A DNA stretch of 64,000 nt from Metridium senile (GCA_949775045.1 OX459101.1:14062347-14126346); one strand, 5' to 3'; numbered from the stretch's first letter, positions 44,895-56,593 are shown. The notes: generated by a model not told the origin, from the letters alone. Translations and numbers: made by a program.

Positions 44895-45843
44895 TCACAA
44901 CATAACAGTTCGTTTTGCTACGTAGTACCTAAATTCGATTTTTCCACAGTTAGGTACGCGAGAATAAAGATCTGGCCACCAGATTAACTCAAATTCTCTG
45001 GTCGCTCTTCCTTCCCCGCGACCCACAATCAATGAGGACCGAAAAGTAGGCATTTGCGGGGTTGCCTCTCCTCGTACTTGGGCTTTTGTTAGAGCTATCA
45101 TTTGCCTTCTGGACACTCTAACATCCTGGCATTCCTCATCTCCATGGTAAGCTTGGTTTTCGACCAACGATATTGCCGAGTGAGTGTTCAAAGCCGCTCT
45201 AACTTCCACGATGGAATAGCATTTATATGAGACTTTTGTTGCCAAGTTTCTCCAAACGGGCTGCTTCAAGTGCTTTACTCTCTTTACTGCATTCGCCACA
45301 GCGCTTGGCATATAATACAGAATTGTCTCCAAGTACTCAGTTGGACAAAAGTCTCTAGTTACTTTGAACCACCTCCCTACAAATAATACATGGGTAATTT
45401 TTAAAACTAGTAAAAAAAATTATGCGTAATATTCTTGTTGTTATAAGTAGTAAACTTGAAAGGTGTAAGCTTTATTTTACTGCATGTACTGTATTGTGTA
45501 ACATTGAATGCCGGGTGCATGACTGTGTTGGTCATGTCTCAAGGCATCTAAACGACGTAATACTACAACAATTAAAAATAGTTAGAATGGCCAACTTACC
45601 AGCTGCTTTAGGATTAAGTCCGGAGTTGATACTTTCAACAAGAGCGCTCACCCATGCAGAAAATCCTGAATTGACAGTAATTTTGGCGTGAGGTAGGGTT
45701 AAAAGTTTTCCTCCCATGCGAAAAAATGGTTGACCTATTACTTCTTGTTGATGCTTTATCAGTTTGTGCTTTATCAGTGCATTAGTCGTTGTAAACTCTT
45801 TAAAGCAAACATCACAAGCGGTAACGTATGTATTCATATTCAT
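44895..45843 (-). CDS. C2H2 zinc-finger protein of element K (two exons)
   Basis: Exon 1 is 45843-45600 and exon 2 45376-44895, joined by a GT-AG intron in frame (NPKAAGRWFKVTRD), for about 241 residues. An ATG starts the frame just after an in-frame stop. One C2H2 finger (CDVCFKEF, then HKLIKH; spacing C-2-C-12-H-4-H) lies near residue 10. The rest (SGFSAWVSALVESINSGL, LETILYYMPSAVANAVKRVK, TREFELIWWPDLYSRV) is unfamiliar. The gene is divergent from the kinase across about 230 bp. No stops or shifts were seen. It could be a DNA-binding accessory protein of the element, a regulator, or a captured gene. Function is unknown. Confidence 0.6.
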
Positions 45844-46077
45844 TTTGCTTCAATCATGGTAAGAAATGATTGTAACTCGAGCTTTAAGTTTTATCACAAA
45901 CCGGAACGACTCTTTTTCGTTGTCAAGACAACCATCCATATAGAGACTTATCATTGGTTAGTTACTTGTAATCTGATAGAGTATGGCTGAAACGGAAATA
46001 AAATTATTTTGCTTTTATCATACACGATAAAAGTTTGTTAAACAGTTCATTGCGTTTTGGTAACAATTTGACTAGTG
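45844..46077. promoter_or_regulatory. Shared divergent promoter region
   Basis: Only 234 bases separate the start codons of the minus-strand zinc-finger gene and the plus-strand kinase gene, so one bidirectional promoter probably serves both. The interval is AT-rich near the kinase. I see no clear TATA box position. Confidence 0.5.
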
Positions 46078-47061
46078 ATGGAGATCAGTGATGAACAAAG
46101 AAAATCTCAGTACTATAAACTTCAAAGACGTCGATACAAAAAGCGAAGAAACAAAGAAAAAAGAAAAGAGGAATATTTGAGAAAACAAAAAGAGGAGAGA
46201 GAACGTTTACGTGAAAGTGTAAGAAAGGAGTTAGAAGATGAGAAGAAGGCAGAGACGAGGACTCAATTGCTAAATAAAACCAAAGATAACAAAGAAACTG
46301 AAGACGATAAGCAAACCAAAAAGAAACCTCATGGCCTCAAGGAAGTTAACACAACAAGTTTGGTCAAACTAGGAAACTTTATCGGCGCAGGGACATTTGG
46401 AACATGTCAGCTAGCGTCATACCGTAGTATGACAGTAGTTATCAAAGAATTCAAGACTACCACTACTGTAAAAGAGATCATCGCTGAAGCTACTACGATT
46501 AAAAATCTTGGAGATCATCCTGGATTGCCCCTTCTATTTGGAGTTCAGACGTCAACATCGCCTTATAGTTTAATACTACAGTTCCACTGTATAAACGGTA
46601 AAAGCATGACATTAGCGAAGGCAGTAAAGGCAACCAGCATCAAGAAAAAACAGTGGCTTGAAGTCATTGAAAAGATTGGTGGCGCTCTTCAGTATACTCA
46701 CGAAAAGGGCTATCTCCACAATGACATGAAGTCCAATAATGTCGTTTTAGAAGATAATTACAATCCAGTCATAATAGACTTCGGAAAGAGTACTGTTATC
46801 GGAGAGAAAGCTAAAAAGAAGAATCTTAGCCAGGAAGAACAATTAGCTTACGCCGAGAAGTATCCACACATCGCACCAGAAATAATTAATGGGAGTGCAG
46901 TGCGAAGTATTGCAAGCGACGTATATTCACTTGCAAAATTGATCCAATTCATTACAAAAAATGCAAAGATCGATATGTCATCTCAACGTTCATGGTACCT
47001 TACGACAGCCTTATCACAGAATCCAAAAATGAGGCCAGCAATTAAAGACCTCATCCATTAA
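46078..47061 (+). CDS. Intronless protein kinase carried by element K
   Basis: A single open frame of 327 residues starts at ATG 46078; the GTG just before it is unlikely as a eukaryotic start. Residues 1-85 are strongly charged and probably coiled coil (KLQRRRYKKRRNKEKRKEEY). The kinase domain follows: IGAGTFGTC loop (102-110), VIKEF with Lys123, Glu137 in helix C, HNDMKSNN with catalytic Asp216, IDFGKS with Asp234, APE at 266-268 and SDVYSLAKL with Asp281. All core catalytic residues are present, so activity is plausible. The HRD motif is HND, as in a group of invertebrate kinases of uncertain class. It phosphorylates unknown protein substrates. Lack of introns and position inside the transposon suggest a captured or resident gene. 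Confidence 0.85.
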   Translation: MEISDEQRKSQYYKLQRRRYKKRRNKEKRKEEYLRKQKEERERLRESVRKELEDEKKAETRTQLLNKTKDNKETEDDKQTKKKPHGLKEVNTTSLVKLGNFIGAGTFGTCQLASYRSMTVVIKEFKTTTTVKEIIAEATTIKNLGDHPGLPLLFGVQTSTSPYSLILQFHCINGKSMTLAKAVKATSIKKKQWLEVIEKIGGALQYTHEKGYLHNDMKSNNVVLEDNYNPVIIDFGKSTVIGEKAKKKNLSQEEQLAYAEKYPHIAPEIINGSAVRSIASDVYSLAKLIQFITKNAKIDMSSQRSWYLTTALSQNPKMRPAIKDLIH

Positions 47062-47685
47062 ACATTAATCAACTATCAAAAGTAATTTTGGATTGGTGAA
47101 CTCAAAAAACATTCAATATATGAATAATAACTGACCAAGGCGGCCTGCCATATCTGAAATTTGACGTTAAAACTAGGACTTAGATATAGCAAAATAGCTC
47201 AAGTGCAGCCAATAAACCCGCAATAGATGCATTGCTTTAGTTAAACGTACATGATAGCACTATTTAAATCTATTGTTTTCAAATAAAATTTAAATAGGGG
47301 TTTTCACTACTAACTATATTGATAGTACTGTTTCATGGTTTTATTGGCTGTACTCTAGCCACTTTTTCCTGCTCTATGAATTACTAGATTCATATATCTA
47401 ACAGAGTGTCATTTGCATACATAAATCATAAATTTAAGCATATCTGATCAGCTTATATATTGTTTTGTTATCCAATTTTCAAAAAACAAAAACAACAACA
47501 AAATAATAATAAAAACAATAATCGTTAAGTCGATTTATTTATAGTTATGTTATTTTCCTATTTACATGTCACAACTGTCAATATACATGTACACATAGTT
47601 ATCACAATTAAAAACTGACAAAATTAATGATGGTGTTGTCTATAAATAATTTCTATGCGTACAATAAAATTCAGTGCTTTGACAA
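47062..47685. other. Noncoding gap before the satellite
   Basis: AT-rich, no frame or RNA gene seen. A short AATAAA-like polyadenylation context for the kinase lies among several A/T-rich candidates. Confidence 0.4.
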
Positions 47686-50600
47686 AAGTACAATAATACC
47701 CAAGAAACCAACTGAATTAGACAGGCAGTCTAAAATATTAACTATTAATTATAAAAACACTGTACATACCGGCCTGCCCCAGTCTAATACCAGTGCTTTC
47801 AGGTACAATAATACCCAAGAAACCAACTGAATCAGACAGTCAGTCTAAAATATTAACTATTAATTATAAAAACACTGTGCATACTGGCCTGCCCCAGTCT
47901 AATACCAGTGCTTTCAGGTACAATAATACCCAAGAAACCAACTGAATCAGACAGGCAGTCTAAAATATTAACTATTAATTATAAAAACACTGTGCATACT
48001 GGCCTGCCCCAGTCTAATACCAGTGCTTTCAGGTACAATAATACCCAAGAAATCAACTGAATCAGACAGGCAGTCTAAAATATTAACTATTAATTATAAA
48101 AACACTGTACATACCGGTCTGCCCCAGTCTAATACCAGTGCTTTCAGGTACAATAATACCCAAGAAACCAACTGAATCAGACAGGCAGTCTAAAATATTA
48201 ACTATTAATTATAAAAACACTGTGCATACTGGCCTGCCCCAGTCTAATACCAGTGCTTTCAGGTACAATAATACCCAAGAAACCAACTGAATCAGACAGG
48301 CAGTCTAAAATATTAACTATTAATTATAAAAACACTGTGCATACTGGCCTGCCCCAGTCTAATACCAGTGCTTTCAGGTACAATAATACCCAAGAAATCA
48401 ACTGAATCAGACAGGCAGTCTAAAATATTAACTATTAATTATAAAAACACTGTGCATACCGGCCTGCCCCAGTCTAATACCAGTGCTTTCAGGTACAATA
48501 ATACCCAAGAAACCAACTGAATCAGACAGGCAGTCTAAAATATTAACTATTAATTATAAAAACACTGTGCATACTGGCCTGCCCCAGTCTAATACCAGTG
48601 CTTTCAGGTACAATAATACCCAAGAAACCAACTGAATCAGACAGGCAGTCTAAAATATTAACTATTAATTATAAAAACACTGTGCATACCGGCCTGCCCC
48701 AGTCTAATACCAGTGCTTTCAGGTACAATAATACCCAAGAAACCAACTGAATCAGACAGGCAGTCTAAAATATTAACTATTAATTATAAAAACACTGTGC
48801 ATACTGGCCTGCCCCAGTCTAATACCAGTGCTTTCAGGTACAATAATACCCAAGAAACCAACTGAATCAGACAGGCAGTCTAAAATATTAACTATTAATT
48901 ATAAAAACACTGTACATACCGGTCTGCCCCAGTCTAATACCAGTGCTTTCAGGTACAATAATACCCAAGAAACCAACTGAATCAGACAGGCAGTCTAAAA
49001 TATTAACTATTAATTATAAAAACACTGTGCATACTGGCCTGCCCCAGTCTAATACCAGTGCTTTCAGGTACAATAATACCCAAGAAACCAACTGAATCAG
49101 ACAGGCAGTCTAAAATATTAACTATTAATTATAAAAACACTGTGCATACTGGCCTGCCCCAGTCTAATACCAGTGCTTTCAGGTACAATAATACCCAAGA
49201 AATCAACTGAATCAGACAGGCAGTCTAAAATATTAACTATTAATTATAAAAACACTGTGCATACCGGCCTGCCCCAGTCTAATACCAGTGCTTTCAGGTA
49301 CAATAATACCCAAGAAACCAACTGAATCAGACAGGCAGTCTAAAATATTATCTATTAATTATAAAAACACTGTGCATACTGGCCTGCCCCAGTCTAATAC
49401 CAGTGCTTTCAGGTACAATAATACCCAAGAAACCAACTGAATCAGACAGGCAGTCTAAAATATTAACTATTAATTATAAAAACACTGTGCATACTGGCCT
49501 GCCCCAGTCTAATACCAGTGCTTTCAGGTACAATAATACCCAAGAAATCAACTGAATCAGACAGGCAGTCTAAAATATTAACTATTAATTATAAAAACAC
49601 TGTGCATACCGGCCTGCCCCAGTCTAATACCAGTGCTTTCAGGTACAATAATACCCAAGAAACCAACTGAATCAGACAGGCAGTCTAAAATATTAACTAT
49701 TAATTATAAAAACACTGTGCATACTGGCCTGCCCCAGTCTAATACCAGTGCTTTCAGGTACAATAATACCCAAGAAACCAACTGAATCAGACAGGCAGTC
49801 TAAAATATTAACTATTAATTATAAAAACACTGTGCATACTGGCCTGCCCCAGTCTAATACCAGTGCTTTCAGGTACAATAATACCCAAGAAACCAACTGA
49901 ATCAGACAGGCAGTCTAAAATATTAACTATTAATTATAAAAACACTGTGCATACTGGCCTGCCCCAGTCTAATACCAGTGCTTTCAGGTACAATAATACC
50001 CAAGAAACCAACTGAATCAGACAGGCAGTCTAAAATATTAACTATTAATTATAAAAACACTGTGCATACTGGCCTGCCCCAGTCTAATACCAGTGCTTTC
50101 AGGTACAATAATACCCAAGAAACCAACTGAATCAGACAGGCAGTCTAAAATATTAACTATTAATTATAAAAACACTGTGCATACTGGCCTGCCCCAGTCT
50201 AATACCAGTGCTTTCAGGTACAATAATACCCAAGAAATCAACTGAATCAGACAGGCAGTCTAAAATATTAACTATTAATTATAAAAACACTGTAAATACC
50301 GGTCTGCCCCAGTCTAATACCAGTGCTTTCAGGTACAATAATACCCAAGAAACCAACTGAATCAGACAGGCAGTCTAAAATATTAACTATTAATTATAAA
50401 AACACTGTGCATACTGGCCTGCCCCAGTCTAATACCAGTGCTTTCAGGTACAATAATACCCAAGAAACCAACTGAATCAGACAGGCAGTCTAAAATATTA
50501 ACTATTAATTATAAAAACACTGTGCATACTGGCCTGCCCCAGTCTAATACCAGTGCTTTCAGGTACAATAATACCCAAGAAATCAACTGAATCAGACAGG

Positions 50601-52163
50601 CAGTCTAAAATATTAACTATTAATTATAAAAACACTGTGCATACTGGCCTGCCCCAGTCTAATACCAGTGCTTTCAGGTACAATAATACCCAAGAAACCA
50701 ACTGAATCAGACAGGCAGTCTAAAATATTAACTATTAATTATAAAAACACTGTGCATACTGGCCTGCCCCAGTCTAATACCAGTGCTTTCAGGTACAATA
50801 ATACCCAAGAAACCAACTGAATCAGACAGGCAGTCTAAAATATTAACTATTAATTATAAAAACACTGTACATACCGGTCTGCCCCAGTCTAATACCAGTG
50901 CTTTCAGGTACAATAATACCCAAGAAACCAACTGAATCAGACAGGCAGTCTAAAATATTAACTATTAATTATAAAAACACTGTGCATACTGGCCTGCCCC
51001 AGTCTAATACCAGTGCTTTCAGGTACAATAATACCCAAGAAACCAACTGAATCAGACAGGCAGTCTAAAATATTAACTATTAATTATAAAAACACTGTGC
51101 ATACTGGCCTGCCCCAGTCTAATACCAGTGCTTTCAGGTACAATAATACCCAAGAAATCAACTGAATCAGACAGGCAGTCTAAAATATTAACTATTAATT
51201 ATAAAAACACTGTGCATACCGGCCTGCCCCAGTCTAATACCAGTGCTTTCAGGTACAATAATACCCAAGAAACCAACTGAATCAGACAGGCAGTCTAAAA
51301 TATTATCTATTAATTATAAAAACACTGTGCATACTGGCCTGCCCCAGTCTAATACCAGTGCTTTCAGGTACAATAATACCCAAGAAACCAACTGAATCAG
51401 ACAGGCAGTCTAAAATATTAACTATTAATTATAAAAACACTGTGCATACTGGCCTGCCCCAGTCTAATACCAGTGCTTTCAGGTACAATAATACCCAAGA
51501 AATCAACTGAATCAGACAGGCAGTCTAAAATATTAACTATTAATTATAAAAACACTGTGCATACCGGCCTGCCCCAGTCTAATACCAGTGCTTTCAGGTA
51601 CAATAATACCCAAGAAACCAACTGAGGCAGTCTAAAATATTAACTATTAATTATAAAAACACTGTGCATACTGGCCTGCCCCAGTCTAATACCAGTGCTT
51701 TCAGGTACAATAATACCCAAGAAACCAACTGAATCAGACAGGCAGTCTAAAATATTAACTATTAATTATAAAAACACTGTGCATACTGGCCTGCCCCAGT
51801 CTAATACCAGTGCTTTCAGGTACAATAATACCCAAGAAACCAACTGAATCAGACAGGCAGTCTAAAATATTAACTATTAATTATAAAAACACTGTGCATA
51901 CTGGCCTGCCCCAGTCTAATACCAGTGCTTTCAGGTACAATAATACCCAAGAAACCAACTGAATCAGACAGGCAGTCTAAAATATTAACTATTAATTATA
52001 AAAACACTGTGCATACTGGCCTGCCCCAGTCTAATACCAGTGCTTTCAGGTACAATAATACCCAAGAAACCAACTGAATCAGACAGGCAGTCTAAAATAT
52101 TAACTATTAATTATAAAAACACTGTGCATACTGGCCTGCCCCAGTCTAATACCAGGACTTTCA
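47686..52163 (+). repeat. 115-bp satellite, 39 tandem units
   Basis: Units start at AGGTACAATAATACCCAAGA and include GACAGGCAGTCTAAAATATT and CTGGCCTGCCCCAGTCTAAT. Starts fall every 115 bases (47686, 47801, 47916, 48031 and on to 52048), with one 8-base deletion near 51627. Units are nearly identical; only a few diagnostic positions vary. Short frames crossing it are accidental. Confidence 0.97.
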
Positions 52164-52186
52164 TAAGTTCTAAACAATATTCGCGT

Positions 52187-52413
52187 CCGATCTGTATCCG
52201 ATATACAACGGATACAGATCGGCCGCTCATATTGTATATATTACTTATAAAATTCATGAATAATTAATGAGCAATTGACAAAAGAATTCACGTCCGTGAC
52301 AGTTGTAAATCTCATACAGATTTCATCCTGATTTGCATAAGTTTCGACTTGAATTTTCTCGGCCAGATTGTATATCGGATACAGATCGGCCACTCATATT
52401 GTATATATTACAC
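52187..52413. repeat. Perfect hairpin and partial direct copy
   Basis: CCGATCTGTATCCG (52187-52200) and CGGATACAGATCGG (52209-52222) form a 14-bp perfect stem with an 8-base loop. The right arm and the next 24 bases recur at about 52376-52413 with one change. It lies between the satellite and the last visible exon of the transposase-like gene. Confidence 0.8.
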
Positions 52414-52425
52414 ATAATGACTTGC

Positions 52426-55330
52426 CTTTTTTCTTCACAGTTGGCTATTGCTAATGGGTAACAGTAGTCTGAGCTCTCCGAATTTGCAATCTTTATATTA
52501 ATTGGTACCAAGCTCAAAGAAACTTGATCTTTTCCTAAACAAAATCAATTTGTATTATAAATTAATTCTAATTAAAGAAATACTATAAAGATGAAGACAT
52601 AATTATAATAAAATAGAAAATACTTGTTGCACCACTGTATGAATAATAGCAGCTAGCTTACTTTCTCTCATTATTTAGCTTGATTTCCTTTTGCTACACT
52701 GCTTGTGAACTGATTAAATAGCACATTTAAGTAAATTAAAGGATGTCAACTATTAGTATAAACTGATACTAATGGCTGTCTATCAAAACTCCTGTGTGAT
52801 GATGGGCTGTTCTACTAGTGGTCAGTATTCTGTGATAATTGTAGCCAAGACAACTGGTTTTGATCGAGTGAGAAAAATTCAAAATTCAAAATTCTGAATT
52901 GTTTATTCTTTATTTGACCGATTAGTTTGTTTATACTAAAACAATAAGACCTTGAGGTTGAGTGGTATAGCTGAGTAAAGCATTATTGGCTATCAGCTCG
53001 TAGTCCACTCAACCTAGAGGTCTAATTGTTTTAAACTAGCCAACTCAACAAGGTCTATTAATTTGTCAAATAGTAAAGGATGGAATTTTTTTTTTATGAT
53101 TATTAATTCATGATAATTAAACTTTACCATATAGAGGCCTCCCATCCAGCTTAATGTTAAATTCCATTATTGGCTCTGCTGAATGATGTAGTCTTGCTTC
53201 CCTTATAGCCCAGATGATAGCATCAGGTAAACCAACTCCATACCCAACGAAGTCAACCTCTTCGTCTTTCACACTCTTTATGCCAACAAGATTTTGGACC
53301 CTTGAAAACACCATACTTTTACATGCCTTCATCATGTTTTTTGAGAGTATGCACTGGAGGTCTTGTTTTTTCTGTTATTCAAATAAACATTAATCCATTA
53401 ATTACAAAATTTGTCTTGTGGAGCTTACAAAAGATTGTTATTACAATTATCTAATTAGCAAAAGCACATGTAAATGCATGAATGAATGAGAAATAGAGGT
53501 TATTACATTAGCAAGCAGAGATACAGATTTTAATTATTTTCGAGCGTTCAAAAGGACACTGTCTCATTAATGAGTATTAGTATATACACAATTCACAACC
53601 TCATAAGAATGTGCGCTCATTGGTTCGCTATCTCGAGATATTGAACCATATCTACCGCTGATATAAGAACACTTTGTAATATTATGCAATACATTTTTCT
53701 TTTATACAAGAATTTTCATTTCTTTATTTTTTTGTTCAGTTGTGAATTGTGTATATATATATATATACTAAAACAATTACTCACCTCAGCTTCAGTGGTT
53801 ATCGGACGAATATTAAATTTTACCTCGCCGCTCAGACTTGATCGGTAAATATTCGTCCAGATAACCACTTCGCCTTCGGCGAACAATTGTTAATTATTAA
53901 TTCTATTATTAAAATATAAAATACATGGTCAAAATGACACTAATAACTGCTAGCCTGAGTATCAGGCCCTATTATTTATTATAATTATTACTATTTTGTA
54001 TTCACTATTTTTTAGCTGTCTATGTGGAGAATAATAAAATTATGTAAGGTTATATTAACTATATCAATTAATATTATATTAACTTAAGAAAATTATACTA
54101 TATGAAGTATAATTATTCTAAATTAACATATTTTTAAATTTTTTCAACATATTTTCACTAGTGAAAATACCAACACGTTTTCAAAATGAGAAATATATAG
54201 GCATTCTATGGATAATAACTATGTGATAATGAGTTAAATTAGTTCTTTAAATTTATTTTACTTACCCCAGTTCTGCCAATATTTAGGTAATTGATCAGGG
54301 TTTGCCATGATGTATCTGGCATCTTTGTACATAGCTTAACATAAACCTGAACCCAGTCGGGAACTCTTATCTCCATGTTCTTCTTGTTCTCGATAGAAGT
54401 AGATGAAACCAGGTTTAATGTATGGCGGTATCCCTTCTTGTCCACCATAATATCTAATGTTTGTCGGATGACCGACACAACATCATTTTGCAACGAGATA
54501 TCTCCATAAATATGGGCATTGCCTAGTAATTGCCCCATATTTGTGTCATACAAATTACAGCAATCACTGAGACTCTGCCATGCCCTTTTACAGAGGGCAT
54601 TAACTGATCGTTTCTTGGATATTGGACCAAGATCAGACGACAACATATCGCTTAAATTTGGAGAGTGCAGGGAGTCCTCGTCAATGGCGTCCATCGATTC
54701 GGACACTGACTCTGCCGGTGTCGATGGAGGGGTATTTGCTTCACGGAGAGCTGCCTCGACATCTCTTGTTTTACATTTATAATGTTGAAGTTCCTTTTCA
54801 AGAAGTCTAATACGATTCGTCTTAGGGGTAGCTTGATTGTTTGTTGCTGTAGGACGCTTCGCGATCGGTGTAGTGACATTAATTAGCTCACATGGCGAGC
54901 TTACAGTCTTCGTAAGATCTGTCGAGTTTAAGATATCCATACAGGTTCTAACCAAAGGACTGTCGATATTCCCTTTGCAACTTGCCACAAGTCCCCCAAA
55001 AAGACCAAACGATGTGATTACAAACACATCACTTGTGTTGTTCCTCTCTCCAAATACCTTTGCCGGCACGAATTGGCCGTCTTCCCGCCATAATTCTTGC
55101 GACTTGACTCGTGAAATTTCACCAGAATATAGATCAAAAAATTTAGATTTCACAAATCTGCTTGGTTTCCCACCACAGATGCTGCTGTTTAGAGCATACC
55201 AAGGTTTTTTGGTGTCCAATTTGGACCCAAAAACCCTTATAAGAGACCGGTCGTTCATCGTGCAACAAACATCTTGTAGCACTGCCGAGAATAATAATGA
55301 CGTGGAGGTTTTACGCGGGAAATTTGTCAT
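52426..55330 (-). CDS. Unclassified transposase-like gene of element K (three exons visible)
   Basis: Exon 1 (55330-54266) starts at ATG and encodes MTNFPRKTSTSL, a Gly/Phe-rich part (SFGLFGGLVASC), a predicted coiled coil (RIRLLEKELQHYKCK) and a C-terminal part (DWVQVYVKLCTKMPDTSW). Exon 2 (53371-53128) reads KKQDLQCILSKN to FNIKLDGRPLYG. Exon 3 (52534-52426) reads KDQVSLSLVPINIK to PLAIANCEEK. Donors are GTAAGT, GTAAAG and GCAAGT, the last a GC-type site. All joins preserve frame, giving about 470 residues so far; later exons are not found. The paralogue at 292-1016 keeps exon 3 at 109 nt. I do not recognise the family. Being the largest protein of a TIR element, it is the best transposase candidate, with the DGR Asp a possible first catalytic residue. 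Confidence 0.6.
52931..53868. repeat. MITE-like palindromes in the introns of the transposase-like gene
   Basis: Three foldbacks: 52931-53036 (ACTAAAACAAT and GTTGAGTGG arms), 53581-53757 (19-bp perfect arms TATATACACAATTCACAAC) and 53795-53868 (GTGGTTATCGGACGAATATT arm with one mismatch). The first lies in intron 2 and the others in intron 1. Confidence 0.7.
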
Positions 55331-55497
55331 GTATCCACAGCCAGCTTATATTTCAGTTAAATATTGATTATGGTTTGGTTGTCTACTTGTATCTGTACAA
55401 TTTACACGAACTTTGATGACAGCCAACAGTCAATAAACACACCTCAAATGTAAATATCTAAATTAGATTATAGTGACGTCACGTCGTTCCCGCTGAG

Positions 55498-55521
55498 AAA
55501 TCCTAACTCGTCTTAAGCTCG
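55498..55521 (-). repeat. Element K right inverted terminus
   Basis: Reverse complement of 43407-43430, followed by TCATGA (55522-55527). Just inside, the region contains TGACGTCACGTCG, a palindromic CRE-like word. Confidence 0.9.
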
Positions 55522-56538
55522 TCATGATCCTGCCGGGGTGGTTCTTCGTCGATTGTCGAGCGTACTCCTTACCGGCATTATCTACTTCAAAAATAAAGCT
55601 GTGGACACTTAGTTTTCTTTGGCCTTCCCGCCCTCTACGACACCTACATACAATGTGGTGTTGAACCACACATTTCGTAGAAGACCTAGTGGACTGCTGG
55701 CATGCATAATTTTGGATGCAAACAATTGCTTCAAATCACCAGGCGGGATAACGGGCTTGTGTTTGACATTTTCTTGGCCATCTTTTTTCTGAGCTTTAAT
55801 CTTGGAGTTCAGCATCTTGTTGGACAGATGAAAGAATTCTCCTTTTGTTATTTTGATGTTTCGGTTAAAGGGAGGACTTGTGAGATATCGCTCAATTGCA
55901 CCTCTTATGCACAAAAGTGATGAACGGCTTTAGGACGTATTTCCCTCTTTAGGTCTTGCCTCGGCGTAAAATCGTCGAAGGACTTCGTCCAGCTCATGGT
56001 CTCCAAATTCAGGTAAAGCTTTCTGAATTCCCTTTTCAGCACCCCAGTCTGTGTTATGATGTAGAATGTTATGATGAACAAAAACATTTTAATTCAAGAA
56101 AACTGCATTATTCATATTAAACAATTTTATTTCTGAAACATTGACACTGGACGACAAAGCCCGCTGCTTGAATGTAAATATTATCGTTTTGAAACTTTAT
56201 CCTGTCAGTAAACAAAATCATTAGGCTTTTGAAAGAACAAATAAACAATGTTTATTAATTAAAGAAGTGTTTTAAAACGTATTTTTACCTTCAAATATTT
56301 TAACGCCCCATTTTGTTGACTTTTTAGTTGAAGTGGACTCGGAGTCTTCAACAAATTTGTTTAGTTGCTCCTCTGATACAGTTGCAAAATGTTGTTTTTC
56401 GTCTTCTTGTTGCCTTTTTATATTACTGCTTGCTATCCTAAGCTCGTTATTGTCTTCAGGGAAGTCAAGTGTAATTTGGTTCAAAAGCTTGTCGCAAATA
56501 TCCAAGGTAAAATAAGGAAAGAACAAAATTTCAGCCAT
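55522..56538 (-). pseudogene. Crypton-type tyrosine recombinase (DUF3504), N-terminal half
   Basis: Exon 1 (56538-56289) starts MAEILFFPYFTL and ends TKWGVKIFE. A 240-bp GT-AG intron joins it in frame to exon 2 from 56048 (DWGAEKGIQKALPEFGDHEL, LDEVLRRFYAEARPKEGNT). A nonsense TAA follows, then RSSLLCIRGAIERYLTSPPF, VKHKPVIPPGDLKQLF and LGLLRNVWFNTTLY. A two-base insertion precedes RRGREGQRKLSVHSFIFEV, which contains the Arg-rich box of tyrosine recombinases. The frame then meets element K after NHPGR. Exon structure and motifs match Crypton-derived DUF3504 proteins. The nonsense codon and shift show decay independent of the element K insertion. Confidence 0.8.
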
Positions 56539-56567
56539 TTTGACTTCAAATTTCCCTCTCTTACGAC

Positions 56568-56593
56568 CGTGGTTTATACTCTCATAAACCACG
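56568..56593. repeat. Perfect hairpin upstream of the Crypton-type gene
   Basis: CGTGGTTTAT and ATAAACCACG form a 10-bp stem with loop ACTCTC. The stem and loop resemble the CCGTGGTTTATACTCTGATA end of the MITE at 31935, 30 bases upstream of the start codon region. Confidence 0.7.

Larger units (their letters stand above)
43407..55521. mobile_element. Element K: 12.1-kb kinase-carrying TIR transposon
   Basis: Perfect 24-bp inverted termini (43407-43430 and 55498-55521, beginning CGAGCTTAAGACGAGTTAGG) are flanked by TCATGA duplications (43401-43406 and 55522-55527). With one TCATGA kept, the split Crypton gene reads through in frame (PGRIMKDVLST), confirming the boundaries. Inside are an unclassified transposase-like gene (52426-55330), a C2H2 protein (44895-45843), a divergent protein kinase (46078-47061), a 39-copy satellite and several MITEs. 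Related exons and subterminal DNA at 88-1016 show that the family is repetitive. The superfamily is not recognised. Confidence 0.85.

Noticed and set aside
47686..52163. CRISPR-like array
   Set aside because: The whole 115-bp unit repeats with no unique spacers, and the genome is eukaryotic; it is satellite DNA.
43407..55521. Assignment of element K to Polinton/Maverick because of the 6-bp duplication
   Set aside because: No DNA polymerase B, integrase, packaging ATPase or capsid genes, and the termini do not start with AG.
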